A stretch of DNA of 59,215 nt from the NCBI GenBank assembly GCA_030622115.1, contig JAUXGN010000017.1:1-59215 (forward strand), written 5' to 3'. A program made the position numbers and the translations under genes. The notes below the pieces were generated by a model, which worked only from the letters and a program-made list of their open reading frames with translations, did no database searches and was not told the origin of the DNA. Numbering within the stretch: position 1 is the first letter of the stretch; every line of letters begins with the position of its first letter. This document shows, in pieces, positions 1 through 7,656 of the stretch. Source of the DNA: Candidatus Eiseniibacteriota bacterium. Its GTDB lineage: Bacteria > Joyebacterota > Joyebacteria > Joyebacterales > Joyebacteraceae.

Positions 1-171
1 GAGAGGTCATGCTGGGAGTTCGACTGGCTGAGCTTCTACTCCGCGATGCCCGAGGGCTCAGAGAAGGACGAGTGGAAGCGCGATATGCTCGACTGGTGTG
101 CGAGGTGTGAGATGCGCGAGGAGCACGCGGGTCCGATTGACTCCTTCCTCGAGAACCTTGCGAAAACGTAG
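1..171 (+). CDS. C-terminal end of an unidentified protein (5' truncated by window edge)
   Basis: The first frame is open from the window edge to a TAG at 169-171 and gives 56 residues ending in SFLENLAKT. Codon choice is strongly G/C-ending, like the confirmed genes downstream, so this looks like real coding sequence rather than a chance frame. The fragment is Trp- and Cys-rich (three Cys, two of them in WCARCEM) and highly charged, and has no membrane segment. A CxxC-like pair could bind metal, but the fragment is too short to assign a family. Its start lies outside the window. Function unknown. Confidence 0.6.
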   Translation, partial: ERSCWEFDWLSFYSAMPEGSEKDEWKRDMLDWCARCEMREEHAGPIDSFLENLAKT

Positions 172-332
172 AGGAGTGAGCATGCCGGTTTCGATCACGT
201 ACTGTGCTGTCTCTACAGAGGAATCTTACAGAACTTATCGCAACTTACAGCTTTACGCACCCCACCAGCATACTTGAACAAGCCCACCACTTCGTGCTAC
301 TCTGCAGTCGTGCACTCGGTTCCCCACCTTGA

Positions 333-348
333 GCGCGGGAACCCGCGC
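333..348 (+). other. GC-rich inverted repeat in the 5' leader region
   Basis: GCGCGGG and CCCGCGC meet across two bases, which as RNA would form a six-pair stem with a four-base loop. It lies between the upstream gene end (171) and the lipoprotein gene (411). It is followed by ATTAGCCCCTTTG rather than a clean T run, so it could be a weak terminator for the upstream gene or a leader hairpin. The rest of 172-410 shows no gene; TTGAAC at 274-279 with TACTCT 18 bases later is a weak promoter possibility. Confidence 0.3.
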
Positions 349-410
349 ATTAGCCCCTTTGAACAGCGGACACAGCCACACTTCCGGAAGTCCCTTGAAG
401 GAGGCGCTGT

Positions 411-1409
411 ATGAGAACCATCCAGACAATCACTCTTGCGGCGAGCGTTGCAGCGCTCGTGATTCTGCTCGGGGGCTGCAGCAGCAGCTCAACATCACCG
501 GGTGACGCGGTTCCGGCGGCCGACCTCACGGTCACTCCGGTGGCCGGTACTGTCATTACGGACTTCGTCTTTGACGCAAGTGGAAGCGTGTCGGGAAACA
601 GATCTCTCGAGTTCCGCTGGGACTGGCAGAACGATGGTGCATGGGATACAGACTGGTCGAGTGAGTCCTCCGCATCGAGGCGTTTCGCCTCAGGTGACAC
701 CATCGTGGTTCTGGTCGGAGTCCGGGAGGGGACAAAGATAGACAGCGTCAGCGTGAGCTTCACGCTCGACACGCGTCACGGGGAGATCGTGAGCACGCTC
801 GCCTTCCCCCAAGGCCGTATTGCGTACGGTCTGACGAATGACGGCACGGATTTCTGGTTCACGGGCTGGATGGACGACATCTACAAGATAGACGCCGTGA
901 CCGGGGCGGTCGTGGACTCGATCGATGGTCTGACCAACTGGACCGGTTCCATCACGTGGGATGGAACCCACCTCTGGGTCAAGGACGGGACGACCCTATA
1001 CGAGCGCGATCCTGAGACCGGTGCTACATTGTCCTCCTTCAATGCTGCCTACAGCGGGATCTGCGGTGGAGTAGCCTGGGACGGTGAAGAGTTCTACGTT
1101 GGGAGTGATCAGACCGACCGAGACGGAGATGGTCTCATTCACACGTACACTCCGGACGGAACAGAGACGGGATCATTCCCATCGCCGAGAGGAAGCGTAG
1201 ATCCTCGGGACCTCGCATTCGATGGCGAGAGCCTTTGGGTGACCATCTTGGGGCCCGACACTCTCTACGTTGTCAACCCCGACGACGGGACGGTTCAGCG
1301 AACAGTTGGGGTACCGAATCTCAACTGGTTCGCGACTGTCAAGGACGGCTATGTGTGGGCCGTGACCTGGGCCGGAAGCGACGGTCACCTTGTCAGGATC
1401 GTACCCTAG
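411..1409 (+). CDS. Lipoprotein with PKD-like domain and beta-propeller-like repeats
   Basis: The 332-residue product begins with a lipoprotein signal peptide: a hydrophobic run, then LLGGC followed by a serine-rich stretch, so the mature protein is probably lipid-anchored at Cys23. Residues about 37-120 look like a PKD or Ig-like beta-sandwich (FDASGSVSGN, FRWDWQNDGAWDT). From about residue 125 there are repeated 'YGLTNDGTDFWFT', 'ITWDGTHLWV', 'VAWDGEEFYV' and 'LAFDGESLWV' motifs, about 45 residues apart, as in a SMP-30/YncE-type propeller. An AAGGAGG Shine-Dalgarno lies 6-7 bases before ATG 411. No catalytic residues are apparent; a surface binding or scaffold role is only an inference. The downstream MuiA-like gene follows after 46 bases with its own Shine-Dalgarno. 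Confidence 0.75.
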   Translation: MRTIQTITLAASVAALVILLGGCSSSSTSPGDAVPAADLTVTPVAGTVITDFVFDASGSVSGNRSLEFRWDWQNDGAWDTDWSSESSASRRFASGDTIVVLVGVREGTKIDSVSVSFTLDTRHGEIVSTLAFPQGRIAYGLTNDGTDFWFTGWMDDIYKIDAVTGAVVDSIDGLTNWTGSITWDGTHLWVKDGTTLYERDPETGATLSSFNAAYSGICGGVAWDGEEFYVGSDQTDRDGDGLIHTYTPDGTETGSFPSPRGSVDPRDLAFDGESLWVTILGPDTLYVVNPDDGTVQRTVGVPNLNWFATVKDGYVWAVTWAGSDGHLVRIVP

Positions 1410-1455
1410 GTTCGGACGCAATCACACTGCCGGAAGCCCCCTGAAGGAGGGATCC

Positions 1456-3513
1456 ATGTTTCGGAATGCCCACACTTCGCGCGGCACAGTTGCCGCACTG
1501 GCCGTGGCCTTGGTCGCGGGTCTCGTTGTCGGAGCCATAGCCGATGATACAGGCGACGATGTCTCGCTCGAGACGAAGATTCTCTCGGCAACTGTCTACA
1601 GTCATCAGGCACAGATCGTCAGGAGTGGCACCGTCAGCCTGGACGCCGGGTCGAGCCGCATACTCTGCAGCGATCTCCCGGAGGGCTTCGTCGAGACCTC
1701 CCTCATTGTTGAGGGAAGCGGGAGCGCGGATGCACAGATCGTCGGGATCGACTTCGAGCGGAGAGAAGCCGACTACGAAGGGACGCCCAGGTACCAGGAA
1801 CTGCGCGCCGAGGTTGACGTGCTCGCCGTGGAGCGGGCGGACCTGAAACTTCGGCGGGACGTGATCCGTCGTCGCAGCGCTATGACACAGTCGGTCAGCG
1901 ACCTGTCAGTCGAGCGCGGGCGGGAACAGCTTGCAGCAGGAACGTTCTCCATGCAGGAATGGCGGGAGCTTCTGGCATTCATGGAGGAAGAGACGCTCGC
2001 AGGTGAGCTCCGCCTTCAGGAGATCGAAGCTAGACGCACTGAGATTGGGAAACGTCTGCGATGGATCGAGGGAGAAATCGCGAAGATGTGGACCGGCGAT
2101 AGCAGAGGCAAGGACCTTGTCGTCGACTGCGAAGTCGCATCTCCAGGGGAGCTTACGTTCGAGATCACGTACATCGTCGGGGGCGCATCGTGGCATCCGG
2201 AGTACACGGTGCGATACATCGAGGAACTTGACGAGGTCGAACTCACCTACGCGGCCCGCATCTCACAGAGTACGGGCGAGGACTGGAACGGGGTCGACGT
2301 GCTGCTGTCGACAGCGAGTCCGCATGTAGGTGCTGCTCCACCGACGCTCTTCCCGCACTTCCTTGGCGCAGTACGTGGAGGTATCAGTGGAAGAGTGACC
2401 GATGCCACGACCGGCGCGCCGCTCGGGTTCGCGAACATCTCGATTGTGGGAACGCCGTATGGAGGTATGACGAATAGAGATGGTCACTACGAGATAACGG
2501 GTCTCACGAGCGGCAAGTACACCATCCAGGCCGGCTACATGGGCTACGAGCCGACGCGGCGTGTCAATATCCGGGTCATCGCCGGCGCCACGAAGCGTGT
2601 CGACATGGCGCTCCAACCCGCCCGGATCAGCGCTGGGGAGACAGCGACGCGGCGAGGCATGGACAGTGAGGATATGAGAATTCGGCCGATCAACACCGTC
2701 GCGGAGGCTATCGCAACACAGCCGGGCGTTGTCCTTCACGAAGGGCAGATCCACGTCCGCGGCGGAAGGTCGTCGGAGGTCGAGATGTACGTCGATGGGA
2801 TCGCCTTGTCGCAAGCGGAGATCACACCCACCGTCCCGTACGCGGAAATGACGGTCGCCGGTTCCGAGTTCGCCGCAAGCCTTGTCATTGCGAAGCCCGT
2901 CGAACTCGAGACGGGCGCGGAGCCGAGGCGCGTACTCGTCGTGCAGAGGCGGATCCTGGGGACGTTCGTGCGGGAGGCGATCCCGCGGTACTCGGACCAC
3001 GTCTTCGTGAGAGGGACACTCGTCAATCCGTTGGACGTCCCGATCCTCGCAGGGCCCGCCGAGGTCTACGTTGAGTCGGCCCCCGCTAAGGGAGCGCCAC
3101 CGGTCACGAACTTCGTCGGGAAGGACTCGATCCAAGACGTTGCCCCGGGCGAGGAGTTCACGATGTATCTCGGAGCCGACCAGAGCCTCAAGGTCGAGCA
3201 GGAGATCGCGAGAGAGGTGCTGACGCGCGCCGGCAGCAGGAAGACTAAGATTAGATTCACGGTGAGCATCACCTCTGAGAGCTTCCGGAAGCTTCCTGCT
3301 GAGCTCTGGGTGCTCGATCGCGTGCCGATCTCCATGATCAAGGACGTCGAGGTCCGAGACATCGAGATCCTGCCCGAGCCGGACGAGTACGATGAGGAAG
3401 GACTTCTGACATGGAAGCTAACGCTTGACGCGGGCGAGCGGGCTGAGATCGTGAGCGAGTACACGGTCGAGTTCCCTTCGGACTTCACGCCGCGGGGCAT
3501 CAATCTGGAGTAG
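1456..3513 (+). CDS. MuiA/DUF4139-family protein with inserted CarboxypepD_reg-like and TonB-plug-like module
   Basis: The start is ATG 1456, placed by GAAGGAGGG just upstream and by a signal peptide (AALAVALVAGLVVGAIA); an earlier in-frame start at 1390 would overlap the previous gene. Product 685 residues. Residues about 38-130 match the DUF4140 N-terminal domain (ILSATVYSHQAQIVRSGTV), about 115-215 are helical and coiled-coil-like, and about 225-305 match the first half of DUF4139 (YIVGGASWHPEYTVRY, SQSTGEDWNGVDVLLSTASP). A carboxypeptidase-regulatory-like domain (ISGRVTDATTGAPLGFANIS) then interrupts it from about 309 to 395. A plug-like segment follows (VAEAIATQPGVV, IHVRGGRSSEVEMYVDG). 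DUF4139 resumes at about 472 and runs to the end. Family members are known as mucoidy inhibitor A proteins, with no established reaction. Export to the periplasm or outer membrane is inferred. Confidence 0.8.
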   Translation: MFRNAHTSRGTVAALAVALVAGLVVGAIADDTGDDVSLETKILSATVYSHQAQIVRSGTVSLDAGSSRILCSDLPEGFVETSLIVEGSGSADAQIVGIDFERREADYEGTPRYQELRAEVDVLAVERADLKLRRDVIRRRSAMTQSVSDLSVERGREQLAAGTFSMQEWRELLAFMEEETLAGELRLQEIEARRTEIGKRLRWIEGEIAKMWTGDSRGKDLVVDCEVASPGELTFEITYIVGGASWHPEYTVRYIEELDEVELTYAARISQSTGEDWNGVDVLLSTASPHVGAAPPTLFPHFLGAVRGGISGRVTDATTGAPLGFANISIVGTPYGGMTNRDGHYEITGLTSGKYTIQAGYMGYEPTRRVNIRVIAGATKRVDMALQPARISAGETATRRGMDSEDMRIRPINTVAEAIATQPGVVLHEGQIHVRGGRSSEVEMYVDGIALSQAEITPTVPYAEMTVAGSEFAASLVIAKPVELETGAEPRRVLVVQRRILGTFVREAIPRYSDHVFVRGTLVNPLDVPILAGPAEVYVESAPAKGAPPVTNFVGKDSIQDVAPGEEFTMYLGADQSLKVEQEIAREVLTRAGSRKTKIRFTVSITSESFRKLPAELWVLDRVPISMIKDVEVRDIEILPEPDEYDEEGLLTWKLTLDAGERAEIVSEYTVEFPSDFTPRGINLE

Positions 3514-3522
3514 GCAGTAGCA

Positions 3523-6162
3523 TTGAACGAGAAGCGACTCGACACATCGAAGCTATGTATCACCGACGTCGGCAGCACGACGACGAAGGCCATTCTGTTC
3601 CGTCGCAGTGAGGACGGCACGTGGAGTCATGTCCGCCGTGAGGCGGCGACAACGGTCGAACGACCGCACGAGGATGTGTCGATCGGAGTCCTCAGAGCGC
3701 TCCGTGCGCTCGAGGAGGCGACGGGCGAGACGCTGTTGGAGAACGGCGCGCCGGTCATCCCATACCTCTCGACGTCGAGCGCGGGCGGCGGTCTCGCGAT
3801 GGTCGTCACCGGCCTCGTCAAAGAGCTCACCGCAGAGACCGCGGAGCGGGTTGCACTCGGGGCGGGCGCCATCGTCCTGGACATCATCTGCATGAACGAC
3901 GGGCGTACGGCGTACCGTCAGATCGAGGATCTCAAGCGCCTTCGTCCGGACATGGTGCTTCTTGCGGGTGGCTACGATAGCGAGGCGATCACGGCGCCGG
4001 TCTTTCTTGCCGAACTCCTCGTTGAGTCCGAGCTTCACCCGAAGCTCAATCCCGAGGCGAAGCTCCCCGTCGTCTACGGCGGCAACATCAACGCTCGCGC
4101 CTACGTTGAACGCGCACTCGGTGACGCGTTTCTCTTCCGGTCCGTCCCCAACGTGCGGCCGACTGAGAACCGGGAGGAGACACGTCCCGCACGCGCCGCC
4201 ATCAACGAGATCTTCATGGACCACGTGATGTCGATGGCCCCCGGCTATGAGAAGCTCAAGCCATGGGTCAGAGCACCCATCCGCCCGACGCCGGCGGCGT
4301 TTGGTGATATCATGGCTCTGGCATCGACGGAGCTCGATGGAACCATCCTCGCCATCGACATCGGAGGGGCGACGACGGACGTGTTCACGGCGTGTGGGGG
4401 AGAGGTCGTCCGCACGGTGAGCGCGAACATCGGCATGAGCTATAGCATCCTCAACGTCGCCCGGCTCGCGGGTGCGTCCGCCATCACGGAACTCCTCGCC
4501 ATCGACATGACCGAGCGTGAGCTCTGGAACCACATCGGGAACAAGTACACGCAGCCGACCAGCCTCCCGACAACGCGTGAGGAAGCGATGGTCGAGTGGG
4601 CGACAGCTGCGATCGCGATCAGGGAGGCAGCCAACGAGCACCTCAGGGTGCTGCGTGCCATGCCTGAGCGGGAGCGCCCGGGATCGGCCATCGTGGGCAC
4701 TGCTGAGCCCGGAATTGCCGGATACGATCTCATCATAGGAAGCGGCGGGATCCTTTCCCACTCACCTCGTGAAGCAGCGGCGAAGATCCTGTTGGACGCC
4801 CTTCATCCCAGCGATACGGTCAAGCTCGCCGTCGACCGCGCGTTCATGTTTCCACATCTGGGAGTCCTCTCAGAGGTGGATGAGGAACTCGCGAAGGAGC
4901 TCTTCTTCGATCTCGCGCTCGTTGATCTGGGGACGGCGGAGGAGAACAAGGCGGCGGCCGGACGCGGCCGAGTGGCTTCGAACGCGGGCGCTCCTGCGGG
5001 GAAAGCGGGGGAGCCGGCGGATGGGGTCATCGGTTCTGCAGCAAGGCTGGGGGGCGCTGCATCAGTCCGAGCCGCACTCCAACCTGAGACGCGCGTCCGC
5101 AGCGGGCGCATCACCGCTCGGCGGGAGCTTGCGACGAATGGAGATGTGCTCGTCAAGGTTGGGGAAACAGTTGAATCGGACACGGTAGTAGCGCACGCGA
5201 GCCGAGAGTTCCTACGACCGTTCTTTCTGACAGTCGCTCGTGCGATGCAGGTCGATGCGGAAGCGCTCGACAGCATACTTGTGAAGGGCGTAGGAGACAC
5301 GATCGCGAGGGGCGAGGTCATCGCGAAGCAGCGCATGCGCCTGGGTCGCCCCGGGACCTTCCGCTCGCCCGTTGACGGGATCATCGAGCGCATTCTTCCC
5401 GATGGAACGCTCGTCGTGCGCGAGCGCGCTGAAGATGCGAAGGTCCTGACGACTGTGGAGGTGGCGAAGGAACTCGGCCTGCATCCGAGCCGGCTCAAGC
5501 CATACCTCAAAGTTTCGGTCGGGGATGAGGTCGAGCGGGGCCAGTGGCTTGCCGTGAAGATGACCGGTGGGCGGAACAAGGGCTCCGAGTCGCCGGTTCG
5601 CGGGAAGGTGGCCAAGATAGACCTGCACTTCGGGATGGTCATGATCGAGCCGCTTCTCGAGGAGCTTCGGGTACCGGCGTGGCTTCCCGGCGTGGTTGAG
5701 TCCGTGACGGCACGTGGCTGTACGGTCGTGAGCGAGGGCACCGAGATCGACGGGGTCTGGGGAAGTGGGGGAGCCGTGCTCGGCCCGCTCGTGTTCCCTG
5801 AGCGGGAGCCCGGAGGTACCGGCGCATTGCCGGGAGGTGCAGGCACAGAGACGTGGGATCCCCGCGCTCTTACGCCCGGTTCCGTCGCGGTCATCGACCA
5901 CGCGGACGCTGCAGTGCTCGATGCGTGCCGGGAGGCCGGTGTCGCCGGGCTTATCGCTGGTGGTGTTGATCTGGAGGATGTGCTGGAACCGGGGCTCGGG
6001 TTCACGCTCGTTGTAACCGGCGAGTTCGGCTCCAGTGCGCTTGCCGAGGACGTGCGCGCTACGCTCATGGCGCACGAGGGCCGTCTGGCGCTCCTCGACG
6101 GGACGACCCAGCTCCGCGTAGGTGTCCAACGTCCGAGGATCATCCTGCCGTCGACGATCTGA
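3523..6162 (+). CDS. GlmL/MutL-type ASKHA protein (adenosylcobalamin mutase reactivase-like), with long C-terminal extension
   Basis: TTG 3523 is the chosen start because the phosphate-binding strand CITDVGSTTTKAILF begins only ten residues later; the Shine-Dalgarno is weak. The 879-residue product has a second ASKHA phosphate motif, AIDIGGATTDVFT, at about residues 276-288, and matches the family first named from glutamate mutase MutL (unrelated to mismatch repair MutL). Family members are thought to act as ATP-dependent chaperones for B12-dependent aminomutases or mutases. The part after about residue 480 adds beta-rich segments with repeated VKVGETVESDTVVAH and LKVSVGDEVERGQWLAVK motifs, resembling biotinyl/lipoyl or RnfC barrel-sandwich folds, so the protein is longer than glutamate-mutase GlmL of roughly 460 residues. 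No mutase gene lies in this window, so the substrate partner is unknown. Confidence 0.8.
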   Translation: MNEKRLDTSKLCITDVGSTTTKAILFRRSEDGTWSHVRREAATTVERPHEDVSIGVLRALRALEEATGETLLENGAPVIPYLSTSSAGGGLAMVVTGLVKELTAETAERVALGAGAIVLDIICMNDGRTAYRQIEDLKRLRPDMVLLAGGYDSEAITAPVFLAELLVESELHPKLNPEAKLPVVYGGNINARAYVERALGDAFLFRSVPNVRPTENREETRPARAAINEIFMDHVMSMAPGYEKLKPWVRAPIRPTPAAFGDIMALASTELDGTILAIDIGGATTDVFTACGGEVVRTVSANIGMSYSILNVARLAGASAITELLAIDMTERELWNHIGNKYTQPTSLPTTREEAMVEWATAAIAIREAANEHLRVLRAMPERERPGSAIVGTAEPGIAGYDLIIGSGGILSHSPREAAAKILLDALHPSDTVKLAVDRAFMFPHLGVLSEVDEELAKELFFDLALVDLGTAEENKAAAGRGRVASNAGAPAGKAGEPADGVIGSAARLGGAASVRAALQPETRVRSGRITARRELATNGDVLVKVGETVESDTVVAHASREFLRPFFLTVARAMQVDAEALDSILVKGVGDTIARGEVIAKQRMRLGRPGTFRSPVDGIIERILPDGTLVVRERAEDAKVLTTVEVAKELGLHPSRLKPYLKVSVGDEVERGQWLAVKMTGGRNKGSESPVRGKVAKIDLHFGMVMIEPLLEELRVPAWLPGVVESVTARGCTVVSEGTEIDGVWGSGGAVLGPLVFPEREPGGTGALPGGAGTETWDPRALTPGSVAVIDHADAAVLDACREAGVAGLIAGGVDLEDVLEPGLGFTLVVTGEFGSSALAEDVRATLMAHEGRLALLDGTTQLRVGVQRPRIILPSTI

Positions 6163-6415
6163 GCCGCGACACAATGCGGCACTACCTGTCGCGCTTCGCA
6201 GGCATGGCATTAGCGAGAATCGCTCCACCTGATCACACGGAACCGGACGGGATACTGCGCTGATAATCTCTCCAGGCAACGGCTGCGCGGGGATGAGACG
6301 AACTGCGAGTTTCTTCTGCGAACTCCTGAAGTCGGACTTGCGCCCCGGCGGATCTTCCTGCATCATCGCCTGACATAGGCTGCGCGAAGGTCCGCCTGAC
6401 CATCAGGAGGCATTC

Positions 6416-6868
6416 GTGAGCCCCCACAAGGAGAGCCGCGTGAGCAACATCGTGTGGAATGACAACCTGTCAATCGGCGTCGATCTCATCGATGAGCAGC
6501 ACAAGAGCCTCATCGGTAGGATCGGAGAGCTTGACGATGCGCTTCACACCGGGCAGGGTCCGGCTGAGATTGTTCGCATCCTGACCTTCCTCATGGACTA
6601 CACGAAGTTTCATTTCGGGACCGAAGAGCACAACATGAGAGCGCATGACTACCCGGACCTCGATGCACATCTGGTCAAGCACGGGGAGTTCAAAATCACT
6701 CTCGCGAATCTCAGCGACGACTTCAAAGAAGAAGGTGCTACACAGGGGCTCGCCGACTCTATCGAGACGCTCCTAATGAACTGGTTCGTGAAGCACATCA
6801 AGGATGTCGACCACAAGTTCGGCGAATTCCTTCGCGAGAACGATTTCACGATGAGCGAGGACGCCTAG
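6416..6868 (+). CDS. Bacteriohemerythrin
   Basis: The 150-residue product is a single four-helix hemerythrin domain that binds O2 at a non-heme di-iron site. Family ligands are visible in order: IDEQHKSL, HFGTEEHNM, HLVKHGEF and HIKDVDHKF, which cover the five His plus Glu and Asp of the canonical site. There is no signal peptide, so it should be cytoplasmic. GTG 6416 is preceded by AGGAGG at good spacing; a GTG at 6440 is an alternative that still keeps the whole domain. The 253 bases before it show no gene. A role in oxygen storage, sensing or iron handling cannot be told apart from sequence. Confidence 0.9.
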   Translation: MSPHKESRVSNIVWNDNLSIGVDLIDEQHKSLIGRIGELDDALHTGQGPAEIVRILTFLMDYTKFHFGTEEHNMRAHDYPDLDAHLVKHGEFKITLANLSDDFKEEGATQGLADSIETLLMNWFVKHIKDVDHKFGEFLRENDFTMSEDA

Positions 6869-6919
6869 CTCTGAGAGGCGCGATGTCCAGCACGCTGGCA
6901 CCAGAAAAGGAGAGGAACA

Positions 6920-7498
6920 ATGAGCATGTACCATGTGCGCGCGATCTTTGGCCTGCTGTTGCTGATCGCCATCGTCGCCGGATGTTCTGGTGGGGAAGAG
7001 GGAGCGGAGACGCAGGTCGCCGCAGGAACCGAGATGCAACCTGACGCACGCCAAGGCGACATCCTCGCTGCTTACCCGGCGGACACACTTGATGATGTCG
7101 TGAATGCCGAGCTCTGCTCTGTGGATGCGGCGAGCGCCGACGGACGCGGTTCAATCAAGATCATCCTCGATGAGGCCGCGACGATCCCGCTGTATGAGAT
7201 CGGCGACCTCGACATCGAGGACGCACTTCTCAGCTACTACGCGAAGCTCAGGACCGAAGGGCTGGAGGGCGAAGCCATCCTGGAAATGTGGTGTGTGTTC
7301 GAGGGGGTCGGCGAGTTCTTCTCGCGCGGGTTGCACAACCCCGTCTCCGGAACGACCGACTGGGTCGATGCCGTGGCCATCTTTCGCCTCGAGGCCGGGC
7401 AAAACCCGGACAACGTGAAGTTGAACCTTGTCGTGACCGGTCCCGGCACGGTCTGGATCGACGATATTGTGTTGACGAAGGCGCCGCTTGCTGATTGA
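6920..7498 (+). CDS. Small lipoprotein of unknown function
   Basis: Product of 192 residues starting at ATG 6920 behind AAAAGGAGAGG. The signal peptide ends in a lipobox (AIVAGC, Cys22) followed by a Gly/Glu-rich linker, so it is predicted to be lipid-anchored. The body is acidic, with alternating beta segments (GSIKIILDEAATIPLYEI, LNLVVTGPGTVWIDDIVL). The closing 'VWIDDIVLTKA' strand resembles the end of carbohydrate-binding jelly-roll modules (CBM4/CBM9-like), but I cannot call that family securely. It stands alone between the hemerythrin and MATE genes, and a MATE promoter candidate follows it. Confidence 0.65.
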   Translation: MSMYHVRAIFGLLLLIAIVAGCSGGEEGAETQVAAGTEMQPDARQGDILAAYPADTLDDVVNAELCSVDAASADGRGSIKIILDEAATIPLYEIGDLDIEDALLSYYAKLRTEGLEGEAILEMWCVFEGVGEFFSRGLHNPVSGTTDWVDAVAIFRLEAGQNPDNVKLNLVVTGPGTVWIDDIVLTKAPLAD

Positions 7499-7551
7499 CG
7501 TCCGCCCGCCATGAGTCACCCTCAATGAGGAGCTCACCTGTCCCTTATCCG

Positions 7552-7580
7552 TTGTGATTCCCACCCCGTGACGCTATCCT
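7552..7580 (+). promoter_or_regulatory. Candidate sigma-70-like promoter for the MATE gene
   Basis: TTGTGA (7552-7557) and TATCCT (7575-7580) are separated by exactly 17 bases, each matching four of six consensus positions. The expected transcript start near 7587 would leave a leader of about 70 bases containing the inverted repeat at 7598-7627. This is a pattern match only. Confidence 0.45.
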
Positions 7581-7597
7581 AGAAATCCTGCGTACAA

Positions 7598-7627
7598 ACC
7601 ACGGCTGTCAAGGAGTGCAGCCGTGGT
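7598..7627 (+). other. Perfect 10-bp inverted repeat in the MATE leader
   Basis: ACCACGGCTG and CAGCCGTGGT flank a 10-base loop that holds AAGGAG. It is not followed by a T run, so a terminator is less likely than a leader hairpin or a protein-binding dyad. It sits between the candidate promoter and the preferred GTG at 7657. Confidence 0.5.
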
Positions 7628-7656
7628 CTGTCTGCGACCACCCGGCGAGGGGACAA

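Noticed and set aside
4803-6182. Long open frame on the minus strand opposite the GlmL-type gene
   Set aside because: Ser/Pro/Thr/Arg-rich shadow of the + strand gene with no recognisable domain.
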